Source: Channa striata
Taxonomy: Eukaryota; Chordata; Actinopteri; Anabantiformes; Channidae
Assembly (NCBI GenBank): GCA_033026295.1
Contig: CM065188.1
Location: forward strand, 15,096,642 to 15,160,641
DNA length: 64,000 nt
Direction: 5' to 3'
Made by a program: the position numbers and the translations under genes. The notes under the pieces were generated by a model. The model did not search any database. It saw nothing but the letters and a program-made list of their open reading frames with translations, and had not been told where the DNA came from. The stretch's first letter is position 1. The number at the start of each line of letters is the position of its first letter. Shown here piece by piece: positions 11,995 to 24,731 of this stretch.

Positions 11995-12235
11995 ATATTT
12001 TCTCCGTGGCTTTAGAGCCTTAGAATATTTATGGGTCAGTTATGTGCAGTAACAGTGTGTGTTACACCCTGGTTTTAAAATGTCGAAGTCACGTTGTTAA
12101 AGATACACTCAACTTCCTTCCTTTTTACATGATTCACATACACGATAAGTAAAATGGCTGTAGAGTCACAAATGAAACTCCGTCATTAAAGACTGTGTGA
12201 TAATGTTTTCAAGTGCCTGTCAAATATCCACTTCC

Positions 12236-12954
12236 TGTGAACAAGGTATTATTTCATGGACCCATAAAATACTGGACACAGGAGGAAAGTTGAGGAAGTT
12301 TATTGATAATATATGTGAATACATACACAATACAGATCATAGGAGAAATCTCCAACACACAGTCCAAACGAACTCAGGACGCTGCTTTTAACAGGAGTTC
12401 TCAAACTGACAGGGAGCCCAGGGTCACAATTACCAATCTCACAGAAGGCACGAGTGTGTGTGACTCACAATACCAAGATGGCTGGAAGAAGGCCGGGGCT
12501 GAGTTTTGCAGCGCTGGGTGCACAGGTATACAGGCGTGGTGCGTGGTGGGCCGGTGAGTATGGCAGACCGGTTCTCAGGTGAACAAATAGAAAATCCAGT
12601 CAAGGAGGAAGGAAAATCAAACAAGCACGAGGACACCAGAAGAACGGGGAGGTGAGCTGTAGACAGGTTCACAAAGGAGCTTAGCAGGACGTCTCCCCGT
12701 GGAACGGTTAACAGGAAACCAAGGTCCAGAACGTGAAGCCAGAATGTTGCGTTGTAGAGAGACAACCTGACAGCGAGCTGTGGTGAAGGTGAGGTATAGA
12801 GAGGCAGGGAGGGAACAGGTGGAAACGGTCAAGGTGAGTGATTGGTGGTGAGGTTGGCAGAATTAACTCAACAGCGGGGACAGGACGTGGAGAAAACAGG
12901 CGTCAAAATAAAAGTCCAGACGAGGAAGTGGAAACGAAGGGCTGATTCGTGACA
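12236..12954 (-). mobile_element. Solo LTR specific to duplication copy 1
   Basis: 719 bases. Minus strand begins TGTCACGAATC and ends TTGTTCACA. Flanks CTTCC and CTTTC form a 5-base target duplication with one change; copy 2 shows the empty site. Poly(A) signal at 12299-12304. Confidence 0.7.
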
Positions 12955-13095
12955 CTTTCGTCTTCCTGCCAGTTTTTTGTTCATCGTGCTGCTAACATGT
13001 GCAAGAACAACGACCATGAATGTGTAATGTCAGATTTTTTTAAGAGCTGATGACGAAAGTCACATTGTAAAGTTTTTGGAAAGAGTAACTAACTT

Positions 13096-14784
13096 TAAGA
13101 AGAGAGAGCAACGAAATATTATAATGAGCGAGTAATGAAGAAGAATTCATAAAGAGTTTGTTCTTGACATAAAGAAAGAGAAAAGGAAAATAATTCACTT
13201 TGCTGACACCTAGTGGCAGTAACGTGGAACTACAACCAGATCAGACGACTGTTTCCCTCATGGACCTTAAAGATGCTGCTGAGTCGCCTCTGGACTTGAA
13301 GACGTTTGTCCTCTTACCTGAACCTGCCCCTGTCCTAACTACAGGGGAGGGAGCTGCATCAAGAGAACTGAGTGTAGGGGCAAAAACAACATGTCAACGG
13401 GGAAACAGGTGGATCCTCAGTTCTTGTTGTGACGGTTTGGCTTTTTGTTTGTGTTGACTGGATTTGATTTTATGAGGATTGTGGGTTTTGGTTGATGCCA
13501 AATGAAAGAGGTGATTTTATTAGGACGTTTGAGAATAGTTGGTACAGTTTGACTGGAGGTTTGCTGTACAGCTTGTGTGTAAGTATCTGATGTCTGGGTA
13601 TTTATTTCCCTTTGCTTTGTTTAGTTTAGTTAAATTCACATTGTTATGGATTTATTGTTAATACATTTTGCTGTTAATCTGATGTGTGTATTACAAAACG
13701 GCGATTCGGTGTCCAACAATTAAAATCTTTTATTTTATTTGTTTTTTGTATAATGACGGTTTAGTTTTACTCTAATTAGGTTTAATATTTTCATTCGAGT
13801 TTAGGATGTTTGGGCCTGTTATTAGTCATGAGTGAGCTGCCAAATCCTTGTTTTAGTAATATGAATGATTATAGTATTATCAAAGGTGCCAGTCAGGTAT
13901 TTCTCTCAGTTCTTTGGTTAATGAAACTGTCAAACAGCACAAAGGATGCAGGATAAAGCAGACGACTTTAACACACACGGAGTCGTGTTATAAATACAGA
14001 AAACACACACTGTTCCCAAAAAGGCCGTTCTTATATATTTACAGATACAGACGCTAAATGATGGAATATTTCCACACCAACACAAAATATGTATCCCAGC
14101 AAAATGAACAGGATGCACTATAGGTTTATTCCAAAATAGCTAGAAAAATAAAAAAACAACTTCTATGTTGTAATGACAGTAACTCAGTGGATATAAGAAA
14201 CAAGGTGGAGACAATAAAAGTATTTAAATCAAAACAAAACAATAATTTACAGAAACAACTAAGGGTTGTGGAATTTAACCAAAAAATCTCCAGCCAGCAG
14301 GAAACACGTAGGTGTCACATCCACAAACTAACCTGTTAACAAGCACCGAGTGACTCTCAGCGTCACAGCTGAAGAGTAAAGAGTGATTTGTAGGATCTCA
14401 CAGAATAAAAGTCAAACACAGACTGTGTGTAGCAGCAAATGATCACATGACATTTAAAGCAGCACAAAAAACAATTTTACAAATAAAAACAAATCATGAA
14501 ATTATAAACTGCTGGGAAAGAAAATCCTACAAAATGGCAGTTAACACAAAGAAAATGATTGAGCTCCAGAACGGAAACACACGACCAAGTAAAAACCAAC
14601 TAAAGTTAAAGATGCTTTTCCTCGGTCAACAGAAGAACAGAAGAATCGAAATAAGGATGTTGAAATACATCAGACTTCCTTCTGAAAGTCACCGAACACT
14701 AAACCAAAAATCCTCCACAGACTATTTCACACGACTCGGATTTCTCCTCCCATCAGAGCCGTTCTGCCTTTGGTTCCACAGCAT
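13096..14784. other. Region between the R1 duplication edge and the R2 end
   Basis: Probably holds the 3' UTR of R2 (poly(A)-like signal at 14125-14130). A 115-codon plus-strand frame at 14447 is Lys-rich and matches nothing known. Confidence 0.4.
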
Positions 14785-17700
14785 CTACATCTAAAGAGAA
14801 TAAGACAGATTGGAGTGAGGGGCTGGTTAGGATGAATCTGAGCGGGATGTGTGACCTGTTCCGTTCACGCCAGAGGTTCTGAGCCCTGTTCTTTGTACGT
14901 GGGTTAACAGGTCAACTGGATGGTTTTAATGATTTGAAATGATCCTGCATCTAGTGGATCTTCCAAAGTCCTGGTGTGATTGTGGTTCCAGCAACAGATC
15001 TGCAGGATCAGGAGCAGGTTTATGCTCAGGTTTAGTCAGTGTAAACAAGATGTCCTGTCAGATTTAAACCCTGTTGGACCAGGAAGTCCACCCAGCTACA
15101 GATGGCTTTGAATACACTAACCAGCCACAACATAAAAACCACCTGGTGGTTTCATATAAAACTATGATACAATTTGTATAAAACACATAATAAACAAATA
15201 AATGCTCATGTATTATTAGAACTTTAACCACCAGTGAGCACATAAAATGGTTAAATTAGCTCCACCTTTACCAACAGTGACCTTTGACCCTTAGTTCTTT
15301 AACTGCTGAACATATTTTCCTATAATCACTATTGTTTCAAATACACAGTTTTCTTGACTTTTCTTTTGTGCTTCAAATAACATGTAGATAATTTGCTTAG
15401 TAATTGTACAGCTGCTACTTTGAGTTTGCGTCACGTAGCTGCCGACTGCTCAGAGTGGACACGTTGACCGTCCATGACAGTATTAGAACCCCCAGTGTTC
15501 ATGTCGTGACCGATCATCATGTATCAGTGCACAGTTACACCAGAGGATGAAATCCAGCTTTTCTGACCTGATTCAGGATTAAAACGTCCTGCCTGACTCG
15601 TCTAATCTTGAATTAGTTAAGCCACGTTCAAAGAATAGGGCCCAGGTCTCCTTGATGTCCTTTGTGCTCAGTCTGTGCTACAGGGATGGACCTCAGGACT
15701 GAGGTGTGGACAAGATGAGACTATGTGGATGTTGTTCATGACACCGGCACATCAATTTAATAACTTTACATTTCACATGCTTGTTATGAACAAAGGAAAG
15801 AAACATCACTTCATCTGATTTACCTCATTTTCTTTAAACTTTAAGACCTGATATCGATAAACTGTTTTTTGATAAACACATCACATGTCCACGGGATAAG
15901 CAGTACAGGTTATGGATGGATGGATGTTGTCTCACCTCTGTCATCTCCACGTGCTCATTCTGATCAGGTTTTAAGCTGGAAGTTTCCTTCTTCCTGGATT
16001 TCATAAAAACAACAACAAAGTATAATGTTGAACAAAACAGAATTATTGGGTAAAAACTACAAGATGATGAAAAGAAGAAAAGTAATGAAACTGTTTTATT
16101 AATTTTTACCTCGTCCACAGACTCACAATAAACAGAGGAACCAACATCAGGACCACAAGTACGAACTTGACAATGTTCATCATTTCTACTAATTTATCTG
16201 CAAATAAAAGTAAAAACAATAAGAGGATGATGTACATAAACTGTAGCAGTAAAATTAGACTGATTCATAAAAACTTATGCTACTCACACAGTTACCTTAG
16301 TGTTTTCGTGTTTTATGTGCATGTGTTAAACAAAAAAATTATATTTGATTTGATATTAGTGTTCAGTGACTGCTACAGTAACATTAGTGTGTAGATGTGT
16401 TTCCCTGAGTTTTCACCCAGTTCACCTTAGGACCCTGTTTTTAGGGGAAACTCAAATACGAGTTGGGACCAAAAACCAAAAAATGTGATTGTTTTTATCT
16501 GACACTGAGGACAAAAACAGCAAAAAGCTGGACACAGATGAAGAATTATTGAACTTTATTAATGCAAAAACTTACCTGGCTGACCGATGAAGTATGACTT
16601 AGACCTCTGACGTCCTATCGTGTTCTGGGCTTCACAGTAATAATTCCCACTGTGTTCAGGTCTGAAGTCAGTGATGGTGAAGATCTGTCCTGAAGCTTTT
16701 GGTGAGTCTTCATTCTCCTTGTACCAGGTATAATTAGCTGCTGGGTTAGAATCACTGCTACACGTCAGATTCACTGAACTACCCTCCACTATCTCAGCAG
16801 AGGGACTCACTGACACTGAGGGAACCTTTGGAGGGTCTGGAAGATAATATTTAGACATTTTAATAACATTAGAGTAAGATGCACATATCCACAAGATAAG
16901 ACAACTAAAAGACCTTGTGCTCCACTTTCCAAAGAACAATGAGTAAAGCAAACGAACCACATCTGGTTCCCGGCCACAGATTGATAACAAGGACCATGGA
17001 TACACTTAAGCACATCTTGAACACAAAAGACAAAGTTAATTTTCCATGTAATAATCAATGGATTCCATCTATTCAGAACTCTCACATGTATGTTAAAATT
17101 AGACAACATTACATTCATTATATCATGTTGCTTTAAGCATTTTAACCTCCATAGGAGTTTGAATAGAACAGTTGTAATATGTTACTTTGTTTTATATTAT
17201 GAAATTTTAAGCTTGATGAAAAGAGAAAATCTCCACTTGACACGTGCGATTAAACTGAACAAAGGATTTAATTTGGGAGGGGGGACTAGCTCTACCCTCG
17301 CGGGACATTTGAATCACTGGTAAACACGCCCCAGGATATAAAATAAGTTGAAATCTCATTTATCTAGTTTCAGCTAAGTTCCAGTTCCTGATATGGCGAA
17401 GCTCCACTACAAGCTTTCACACAACTTCAGAATTCCATCGTGACGAAGGAATGAGCCTCGGTTAAGGAAACCAGAAGTCCTCTTTGTTGGTAATTCTCTC
17501 GTCCGTACTTTTTCCAAACTATTCTTAAAACGCTGCCTATTCTTATCTTTGTAATTCATTTTTGACGACTGGAACCCCAAGCCAAACTTTGATCTTTGTT
17601 TTGAGATTAAAAAGTAATGCCAAATTATTCCAAACTGAGTGCTGAGATTTTTTTCAATCTTTGTGTTTTTATTAACCGCCATTCCCCAGCCTCGGCTTCC

Positions 17701-20700
17701 TAAGGCCGCTGTTTGGAGTGCATACGCCAGCCAGGTGACCAGGAAACTCTGCTGTGGGCCGGAGAAACCCTCTCTCCGGTATTTCACAATACCCAAACGG
17801 AGGCGGCACTTCTGCTCAGCACAAAAGAACCGGTACCTATTGCAGCCCATCTTGGCAGAACTACCAGCTAAAAGTCCAGGCGAAGTTCTTCCTGTTTCCA
17901 TGAAGTCTGGTGCCCATACATCAGCCGCTAGAGCAATGGAGCCTGGCCAAAGTATTTTTCCTGTTATTAGAGTTAAAAAGTAACTAGATTCCTTTCCTCT
18001 ACTCAAAATTACACATTAAACTTACGTACCCGATTGATTCAACTGTTTACTTAGAATTGATTATGTCATGTTTTAGTGTCCATTCATTTATTAATTGGGT
18101 TCTATATATCCATATGCATATTCACATATATATTTAGTAGTCATAGGTAAATAAATAATTGAAAAAGAGCTGGTTCTTTGTTGGTCTTTCTTAAGAAATA
18201 CAAGCAAGTTCGCTGAATCTGGAACAAAACTCATGACAAATACTGATTTGAGCTAATTAAAGTCAAATCCTATTGTTTACTTAACTTGGTTTTTTGGGTT
18301 GGACTTCCCAGGTGTAATATTTTAATCATAGCTTGTTTCGACTTTAATGAAGCTGGTGCCCCTTCAAGGAATATTATTGTTCCTGCATTAATATTAAATT
18401 ACATGTGTTGCAAATTACTTCAGGACCAGCTGAAAATTTGTCAGTAACAAAACCAGCTCTAAAGTCAGAGCTCAGTAAACGTATGATCAGCTCGATTGTT
18501 TCCTGTTTTTTATCTCCTGCTAATTGATCAAAATGAGAATCAGCAGCATTGACAGTTATTACTTTAGTTTTCTGGATGAAGCTTTAAGCAACAGCTGTGA
18601 CGAAAACAAGGATCAAAGTATAATAATAATCACATTTCATGAAGATCAATATGTTTCAGAGACTCAGTGTTTTCTCTGTGTAAACATGGAATAACATATT
18701 GTTTTGATACTTTTCCACAGTGGAAACTGTCGCTTTACATTTTTACAGCCTGATTTTGCAGTGTTGGACTTTTTATGGGTCAGAGAAAATATATTTTTTT
18801 GAGTTTTACAATGAATCATTAAATACCACAGAGTCACACACACACACATACAGCAGCTTCGAAACAGCAGGAGATTGTTGAGTAAACTCACACACTGAAG
18901 GAGACGGGAACTTCTCATGTCCTATTACAGCACAGGAGAAACTGTCTGCACCATGAACATACACAGAAATATTAGATGTTTGTCCTGGAATTTTCAGTCC
19001 ATTCTTGAACCAGACGTATGTAGGACGATCACAGCTGCTGTGACACTTCAGATCCACCCTGTTATAATGTGGATATGATGCTGCTTTGATCACCTGCACA
19101 CTGAGAGCTGAACGGGAGAAAAGAACAACTACGATTTTATTCAAACATACATGAAAATATTTCCAACACATTAACCTTTAGGAAAACAAATGTTACCTGT
19201 GACAGACAAAGTGACTCCAGGTTCACCAGTAAATTTCCCTCCTGTTTGGTTTGTTACAAATCTGAACTTGTAAACAGCTGAGTCGTTCCGTCTCAGCTCT
19301 GTGATTCTCAGATTACAGACTTTGTCAGCACAGAGATACGTCACACGACCTGTGTAATCTGAGTCTCTCGTCAGATTCACAGGTTCAGATTTAGTCCCTT
19401 TAATAAACCATGTTCTGCTTAGAACTTGGATATTTTGATTTGCTGGGTATGTGTAGTTACAGTTTAAATCCACTGTTGATCCTTCTGCTGCACAGATGTG
19501 AGTGGGAGTGTAAGTCACTGCCCAGCCATTCACATTATGTACCACTGTAACACAGAGAACAACAGCAACAAGAACTGAATGAACCTCAGTTAAATATGTG
19601 TCACGACAGATGATCAGATCTGATGACAGATAATGATGATACATCACTCTACAACAGCTGGACTGAAACATTATTCTGTGTTTCTGAAATACACATTATC
19701 CGCAGAGAGTCTGAAAAGTGAATCTTTCTTAAATACATTCACTCCTGTTCCACATCTGTTAAAACTCATAATTTACAGTGTTTTTCTAAGAATGTAACAC
19801 ACTGTTAGTTTTGTTCTGCTGTGTGAGCTGCACATGATGCATATGAAGACGTGACCACGATCTCTATAATAATCTGTGTGTCTGAGATGAGACGTCACAC
19901 AGTCAAATACTGAGAAAAACTCGAGTCTCTGAACCTACAGGCTGTTTGTCGGACTAAGACATGAGACAGTTTGTGCTGTTCATGATTATTCAGCTGGTTT
20001 TACTCTGTGGTCAAGTTGCTGATGAGTTAACTGTGAGTCTCTAAAACATATTGATCTTTATGAAATGTGATTCTTATTATATTTTGATCCCAGATGCAAA
20101 TCACACGGGTCCTTGTTTTCGTTTTCCTTAAAGCTTCATCCAGAAAAATAAAGTAATAACTGTCAATGCTGCTGATTCTCAATTTGATCATTTAGCAGGA
20201 GATAAAAAACAGGAAACAATCGATCAGATCAAACGTTTACTTTAGTAACTTTACTCAAGTTCTGTATTTAGGTGCAACTTTGGCAAATACACACATGTTA
20301 GATTAATCTGTGATTGTATGTGTGTCTGTCTGTGTTGGTCCTGATATGGAGATAAGATGTTACCCAGAGAAATCATCAACAGCAGTTGTGACTAACTCTG
20401 CTAATAAGACAAACGTCCACTTCTCCAACATTATTAAAACGCACAAGCAAACAAAGAGCCACAAGTTTGAGTCCAGCTCCCGATGAACAAAGACCTGCTT
20501 TTACTCACACTGACACATGGACCTTCTCTCACTTTTTAATCCACTTCTACCTGCTCTGATTGTCTGCGGTTTGTTTTTCACTTCCAAACATACAGTCTTT
20601 TGTGAATTATTGAAGACACTTTGCCGTCTGTTGTCTCATTCACCCTCATTAAGACTCATACTGTTGTTCATCCATCATCTTAACCTCTTATCTCCATATC

Positions 20701-23332
20701 AGGACCAACACAGACAGACACACATACAATCAGATTAATCTAACATGCGTGTGTTTGTCAAAGTTGCACCTAAATACAGAACTTTAGTAAATTTACTAAA
20801 GTGAACGTATGATCAGCTCGATTGTTTCCTGTTTTTTATCTCCTGCTAAATGATCAAAATGAGAATCAGCAGCATTGATAGTTTTTACTTTTTTGGATGA
20901 AGCCTTAAGGAAAATGAAAACAAGGACCCGTGTGATTTGCATCTAGGATCAAAATATAATAATAATCACATTTCATAAAGATCAATATGTTTTAGAGACT
21001 CAGTGTTTTCTCTGTGTAAACATGGAATAACATATTGTTTTGATACTTTTCCACAGTGGAAACTGTCGCTTTACATTTTTACAGCCTGATTTTGCAGTGT
21101 TGGACTTTTTATGGGTCAGAGAAAATATATTTCTTTGAGTTTTACAATGAATTATTAAATACCAGAGTCACACAAACACACACATACAGCAGCTTCGAAA
21201 CAGCAGGAGATTGTTGAGTAAACTCACACACTGAAGGAGACGGGAACTTCTCATGTCCTATTACAGCACAGGAGAAACTGTCTGCACCATGATCATAGAC
21301 AGAAATATCAGATGTTTGTCCTGGAATTTTCAGTCCATTCTTGAACCAGACGTATGTAGGACGATCACAGCTGCTGTGACACTTCAGATCCACCCTGTTA
21401 TAATGTGGATATGATGCTGCTTTGATCACCTGCACACTGAGAGCTGAACGGGAGAAAAGAACAACTACGATTTTATTCAAACATACATGAAAATATTTCC
21501 AACACATTAACCTTTAGGAAAACAAATGTTACCTGTGACAGACAAAGTGACTCCAGGTTCACCAGTAAATTTCCCTTTTTCTTGGTTTGTTTCAAATTTG
21601 AACTTGTAAACAGCTGAGTCGCTCCGTCTCAGCTCTGTGATTCTCAGATTACAGACTTTGTCAGCACAGAGATACGTCACACGACCTGTGTAATCTGAGT
21701 CTGTCGTCAGATTCTCAGGTTCGGATTTAGTCCCTTTAATAAACCATGTTCTACTTAGAACTTGGATCTTTGGATCTGCTGGGTATGTGTAGTTACAGTT
21801 TAAATCCACTGTTGATCCTTCTGCTGCACAGATGTGAGTGGGAGTGTAAGTCACTGCCCAGCCATCCTGATTATGTACCACTGTAACACAGAGAACAACA
21901 GCAACAAGAACTGAATGAACCTCAGTTAAATATGTGTCACGACAGATGATCAGATCTGATGACAGATAATGATGATACATCACTCTACAACAGCTGGACT
22001 GAAACATTATTTGGATGTACAGTGTGTGTTTTAGTCTGGTGGTTTGAGCTGTGACTGACTGGAGTCTGAAGGGTGGACCCTGTCTGTCTCCTAATGACAG
22101 CTGGGATAGACTCCTGTCCCCCTTGAGACCCTGAACAGGATGAGTGGTCACAGACAACAGATGGATGGACATTATGCGATCCATCAGACATAGAAATGCA
22201 GTGATTTGTTTAGTTCAATCTTTAAATCTTTTTCTTCAGGCTGCTCGTCTTTCAGTTCCCTGAAAACGACCTCAGCTCCTGGTTTCCTGCCTTTTTGATT
22301 AACTTCCTGTCTCTGCTCTCTCCGTCTTCTCCGGATCATTTTCACCTGTGTCCTTTATAAGCAGCTCTGACAAACTGTCTGCTCAAGTCACTAACGAAGC
22401 AACTCTCCTGCTACCAAACCTGCCTTTTCTACTTACCTGGTTCGACTTGGATTTGTCCCTGGACCTGATACTTGTTTCGATCCACTGGCTCCGCAAATCG
22501 GTTTAATTATCTGAACTCCTGATTCTGTTTGGACCTTGGACTGTAACTCTGACTCTTGGATTGTGGACTTGGCTCATTAATTAACTCTTATTGGATCTGA
22601 CTGTGGTCTCTGAACCTGATCCTGTGTTTTTTTTTTTTTCGGATTTTGGATTCTTGGACCTGGCCCTGCCTCTTTTAGAGACTTACTGTGTTCTGTCCCA
22701 GTCTGTCTCCTGTTTCCCCAGTGTGTCCAGCCCTGTCCCTGTTTCCTGCTCTACTCCTATGGACCAGACTAAATCGACTCTCAGGTACCCGAACCCTTGG
22801 ACTCTCTCATCTGATTTCTCCTTTGGATTCTGGACCTGGAAATCTCCTGGCTGAGCACAGTTCAGCTCATCACTGGTACATTCAGTACGTGCCTTCTTCT
22901 TTCCCCGCTGGTCGTGCATGAGTAAGATTTAAAATGGGTTTTGATTACTGGCCTGTGAACTCTGACCTCAGCCTAACTGCTCTCTCTACTGCAGAGTTCC
23001 TCCCTAAACAGAATACTCGCTGTGTCCACCCGGTTCCCCTCTAATCGCTGCCTGTTGAAAATTCCACCACCAGTTTCAGGCGTCGGCCTTTGGTTATTGG
23101 GTCCACCTGTCTTTGCCAGTTGTGGGTGTGATAGACTGTAATAAATGTCCAGTTATTAACACTGAAAACCAAAAGTCACACACAATCTGAAGTTTTTCAG
23201 AATATTTTTTCCACTAAACTGTGTTTGAGAACATTCACTCATCCCTCTGTTCTAAAGCAGTAAATGTAGATGTTCGGTACCTGACACAGACAGGAGGACG
23301 ACAAATCCACTCAGTGCTGCTGTTAAACTCAT
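14785..23332 (-). CDS. R2: Siglec/CD22-like receptor with basic transmembrane residue and tyrosine-free tail
   Basis: Paralogue of R1 with an almost identical ectodomain. Exons in transcript order: 23332-23281 (signal), 21880-21533 (V), 21443-21228 (D2), 19544-19197 (V), 19107-18892 (D2), 16836-16576 (C2), 16197-16110 (TM), 15993-15936 (tail). All phases agree. The last exon is uncertain. The best acceptor found (CTCTTTAG at about 14791) adds only Met and a stop (14790-14785), giving about 530 residues. The TM segment reads MNIVKFVLVV, with Lys near its outer end. The tail KKETSSLKPDQNEHVEMTE has no Tyr. A basic residue at this place in activating Siglecs pairs with DAP12-type adaptors; that role is inferred here. 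A poly(A)-like signal is at 14125-14130. Introns hold a 1.5-kb insertion (about 16.9-18.4 kb) and an inverted repeat. Confidence 0.75.
15936..15993 (-). CDS. R2 exon 8, short cytoplasmic exon
   Basis: 58 nt encoding KKETSSLKPDQNEHVEMTE. Acceptor ATCCAG, donor GAG|GTGAG. It resembles the R4 exon KKKTQNLESVEMIE and has no tyrosine. Confidence 0.7.
16110..16197 (-). CDS. R2 exon 7, transmembrane segment with Lys
   Basis: 88 nt encoding DKLVEMMNIVKFVLVVLM and a further hydrophobic stretch ending in SLWTR. Unrelated to the R1 TM exon, but aligns with the R4 TM exon, where the Lys position is Arg. Confidence 0.72.
16576..16836 (-). CDS. R2 exon 6, C2-set domain
   Basis: 261 nt, almost base-for-base the R1 C2 exon. 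It ends with YFIGQPG across the junction and a GTAAG donor. Confidence 0.85.
16890..18405. mobile_element. Unclassified 1.5-kb insertion in the R2 C2-D2 intron
   Basis: The R1 intron (5.5-5.64 kb) aligns on both sides, but this block is absent there. It contains a polypurine run (GGGAGGGGGGA at about 17274) and a TATA-like GATATAAAATAAG at about 17335, hinting at LTR-element sequence. A 199-codon minus-strand frame at 17407-18006 matches nothing I recognise. Confidence 0.5.
18892..19107 (-). CDS. R2 exon 5, second D2 domain
   Basis: 216 nt with KCHSSC and SFSCAV; GTGAGT donor at 18886-18891. Confidence 0.78.
19197..19544 (-). CDS. R2 exon 4, second V-set domain
   Basis: 348 nt. F strand YKFRFVTN keeps the Arg. 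It differs from R1 exon 4 at a few sites, for example NQNIQ in place of DPKIQ. Confidence 0.8.
19961..20043 (+). other. Opposite-strand signal-peptide-like relic, second copy
   Basis: Same ORF as at 7168, reading GQVADELT up to GTGAGT. Related sequence lies in the first introns of R3 (about 31480) and R4 (about 47900), without an intact start. Confidence 0.35.
20046..20989. repeat. Long inverted repeat in the R2 V-D2 intron
   Basis: Duplicate of the 7269-8213 structure: arms about 20046-20357 and 20687-20989. A single right-arm copy is at about 18470-18650. Confidence 0.75.
21228..21443 (-). CDS. R2 exon 3, D2 domain
   Basis: 216 nt with KCHSSC and SFSCAV; GTGAGT donor at 21222-21227. Confidence 0.78.
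21533..21880 (-). CDS. R2 exon 2, membrane-distal V-set domain
   Basis: 348 nt. E-strand VCNLRI present. F strand is YKFKFETN, so Lys replaces the Siglec Arg, exactly as in R1 exon 2. Confidence 0.8.
22060..22178 (+). mobile_element. RTE/SINE-type 3' tail fragment, copy 2
   Basis: Duplicate of 9285-9405. Confidence 0.5.
22260..23150 (+). mobile_element. LTR-like sequence in R2 intron 1
   Basis: Duplicate of 9480-10370. Confidence 0.35.
23281..23332 (-). CDS. R2 exon 1, signal peptide
   Basis: Same sequence as the R1 signal exon (MSLTAALSGFVVLLSVS) with the same GTAC donor. An optional in-frame upstream ATG ends at 23347. Confidence 0.75.
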
Positions 23333-23490
23333 AGCTGCTGCCCTCATGTGTCTGTGGGACGATAAAACATGTTTTCAGACAAATACAGGAAATACATCAG
23401 TCTCATCATAAACATGTCTACTCACAACAGGGAAGGACTGTCTCTGAAAATGTCTCTTCTCTGTCAGCAGTGAACAGAAGACAGAAATCA

Positions 23491-23511
23491 CACTCAAACT
23501 TCCTTCTTCAG
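23491..23511 (-). promoter_or_regulatory. Candidate ETS/PU.1-type element upstream of R2
   Basis: Duplicate of the 10725-10745 element, about 170 bases from the R2 start codon. Confidence 0.35.
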
Positions 23512-24363
23512 TAGCACGACGAGCAAAATAGCAGCCAACACTAAACTTTAAGCTTTAACATAGAAATACAGAAGTTACAGCACAGAGCGGGACAGTGACT
23601 GACCAATGAAAACTCTGCATACGTTAACAGAACATTAATGTGCAATGTTCTGCAGATAGAATTAAAAATAATTCAAATTAAATCTTAACCAAATGAAAAT
23701 TGGACATGTTTTATGGTGCAAATTGGAATCATCAAACATATTGTTGGTCTGTGCTCTAACATAAAATGCTTGATGTCATCAAGTAAAACCAAAATAGACC
23801 AAAGAGTCTTTATAACCCCACCTCTTTGCATATGACGTCATTATATTTCCTTTTTATTTGCCAGATAAATAAGTCAATAAATAAAGACATGTAGGAGTTT
23901 TCCAAATAGTTATAGTTTATTTGTTATAATCATTATCATTATCATTATTATCATTAAGCTGCTGATGGATGGGCTGTGTCATTTATATAAAACTGACACT
24001 CGGTCCAATGGGGTCAGTTACAGAAACTAAACCCAAACACAGGAGGCCACGGAGTATTTGCTCTCTGCTCGACTGAAGAATGTGCATCATTTGTATATGG
24101 GTCTTTATAAAAACTCTCTCTGCCGGCCTGTGGTTGTGGTAAGGCTGCTGTCACATTAAGAATCAGACACAGGACCAACAACAAAATCAACACTGTTCTA
24201 CTCTCGAGTCTTGGGATTCGTGCTAAACCGAAGGCTGATTTCGCCTCCAAATGTTAGTCTAAGAACCAGACAAACTCCAGCAGCTCTCCACTGATCAGAC
24301 ATCGTTGCTTTATCACAAATCTTAATGCGTGAGGATGAATGAATAAAGGACATGTACAGTACC

Positions 24364-24420
24364 TGGAACAGCTAGAAGGACGACGAAAAATCTATTTGCT
24401 GATAAACCGACAGCGTCTCA
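24364..24420 (-). pseudogene. Extra signal-exon relic upstream of R2
   Basis: Duplicate of the 11938-11994 relic; also without a usable start. Confidence 0.4.
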
Positions 24421-24731
24421 TATTTTCTCCGTGGCTTTAGAGCCTTAGAATATTTATGGGTCAGTTATGTGCAGTAACAGTGTGTGTTACACCCTGGTTT
24501 TAAAATGTCGAAGTCACGTTGTTAAAGATACACTCAACTTCCTTCCTTTTTACATGATTCACATACACGATAAGTAAAATGGCTGTAGAGTCACAAATGA
24601 AACTCCGTCATTAAAGACTGTGTGATAATGTTTTCATGTTGCCTGCCAAACATCCTCTTTCATATTCCTGCAGTTGTTTTGATTATCGTGCTGCTAACAT
24701 GTGCAAGTGCAACGACCGTGAATGTGTAATG

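Larger units (their letters stand above)
5188..13095. repeat. Tandem segmental duplication, copy 1 (R1 side)
   Basis: Aligns with 16528-25548 by eye, with only scattered substitutions. Carries the C2, D2, V, D2, V and signal exons. It begins in the intron 3' of the C2 exon and ends about 2.5 kb upstream of the R1 start. Specific to this copy: a solo LTR at 12236-12954 and about 360 bases (11173-11537) missing from copy 2. Confidence 0.8.

Noticed and set aside
17407..18006. 199-codon minus-strand frame
   Set aside because: No recognisable motif, no splice-bounded Ig similarity, and it lies inside an insertion.
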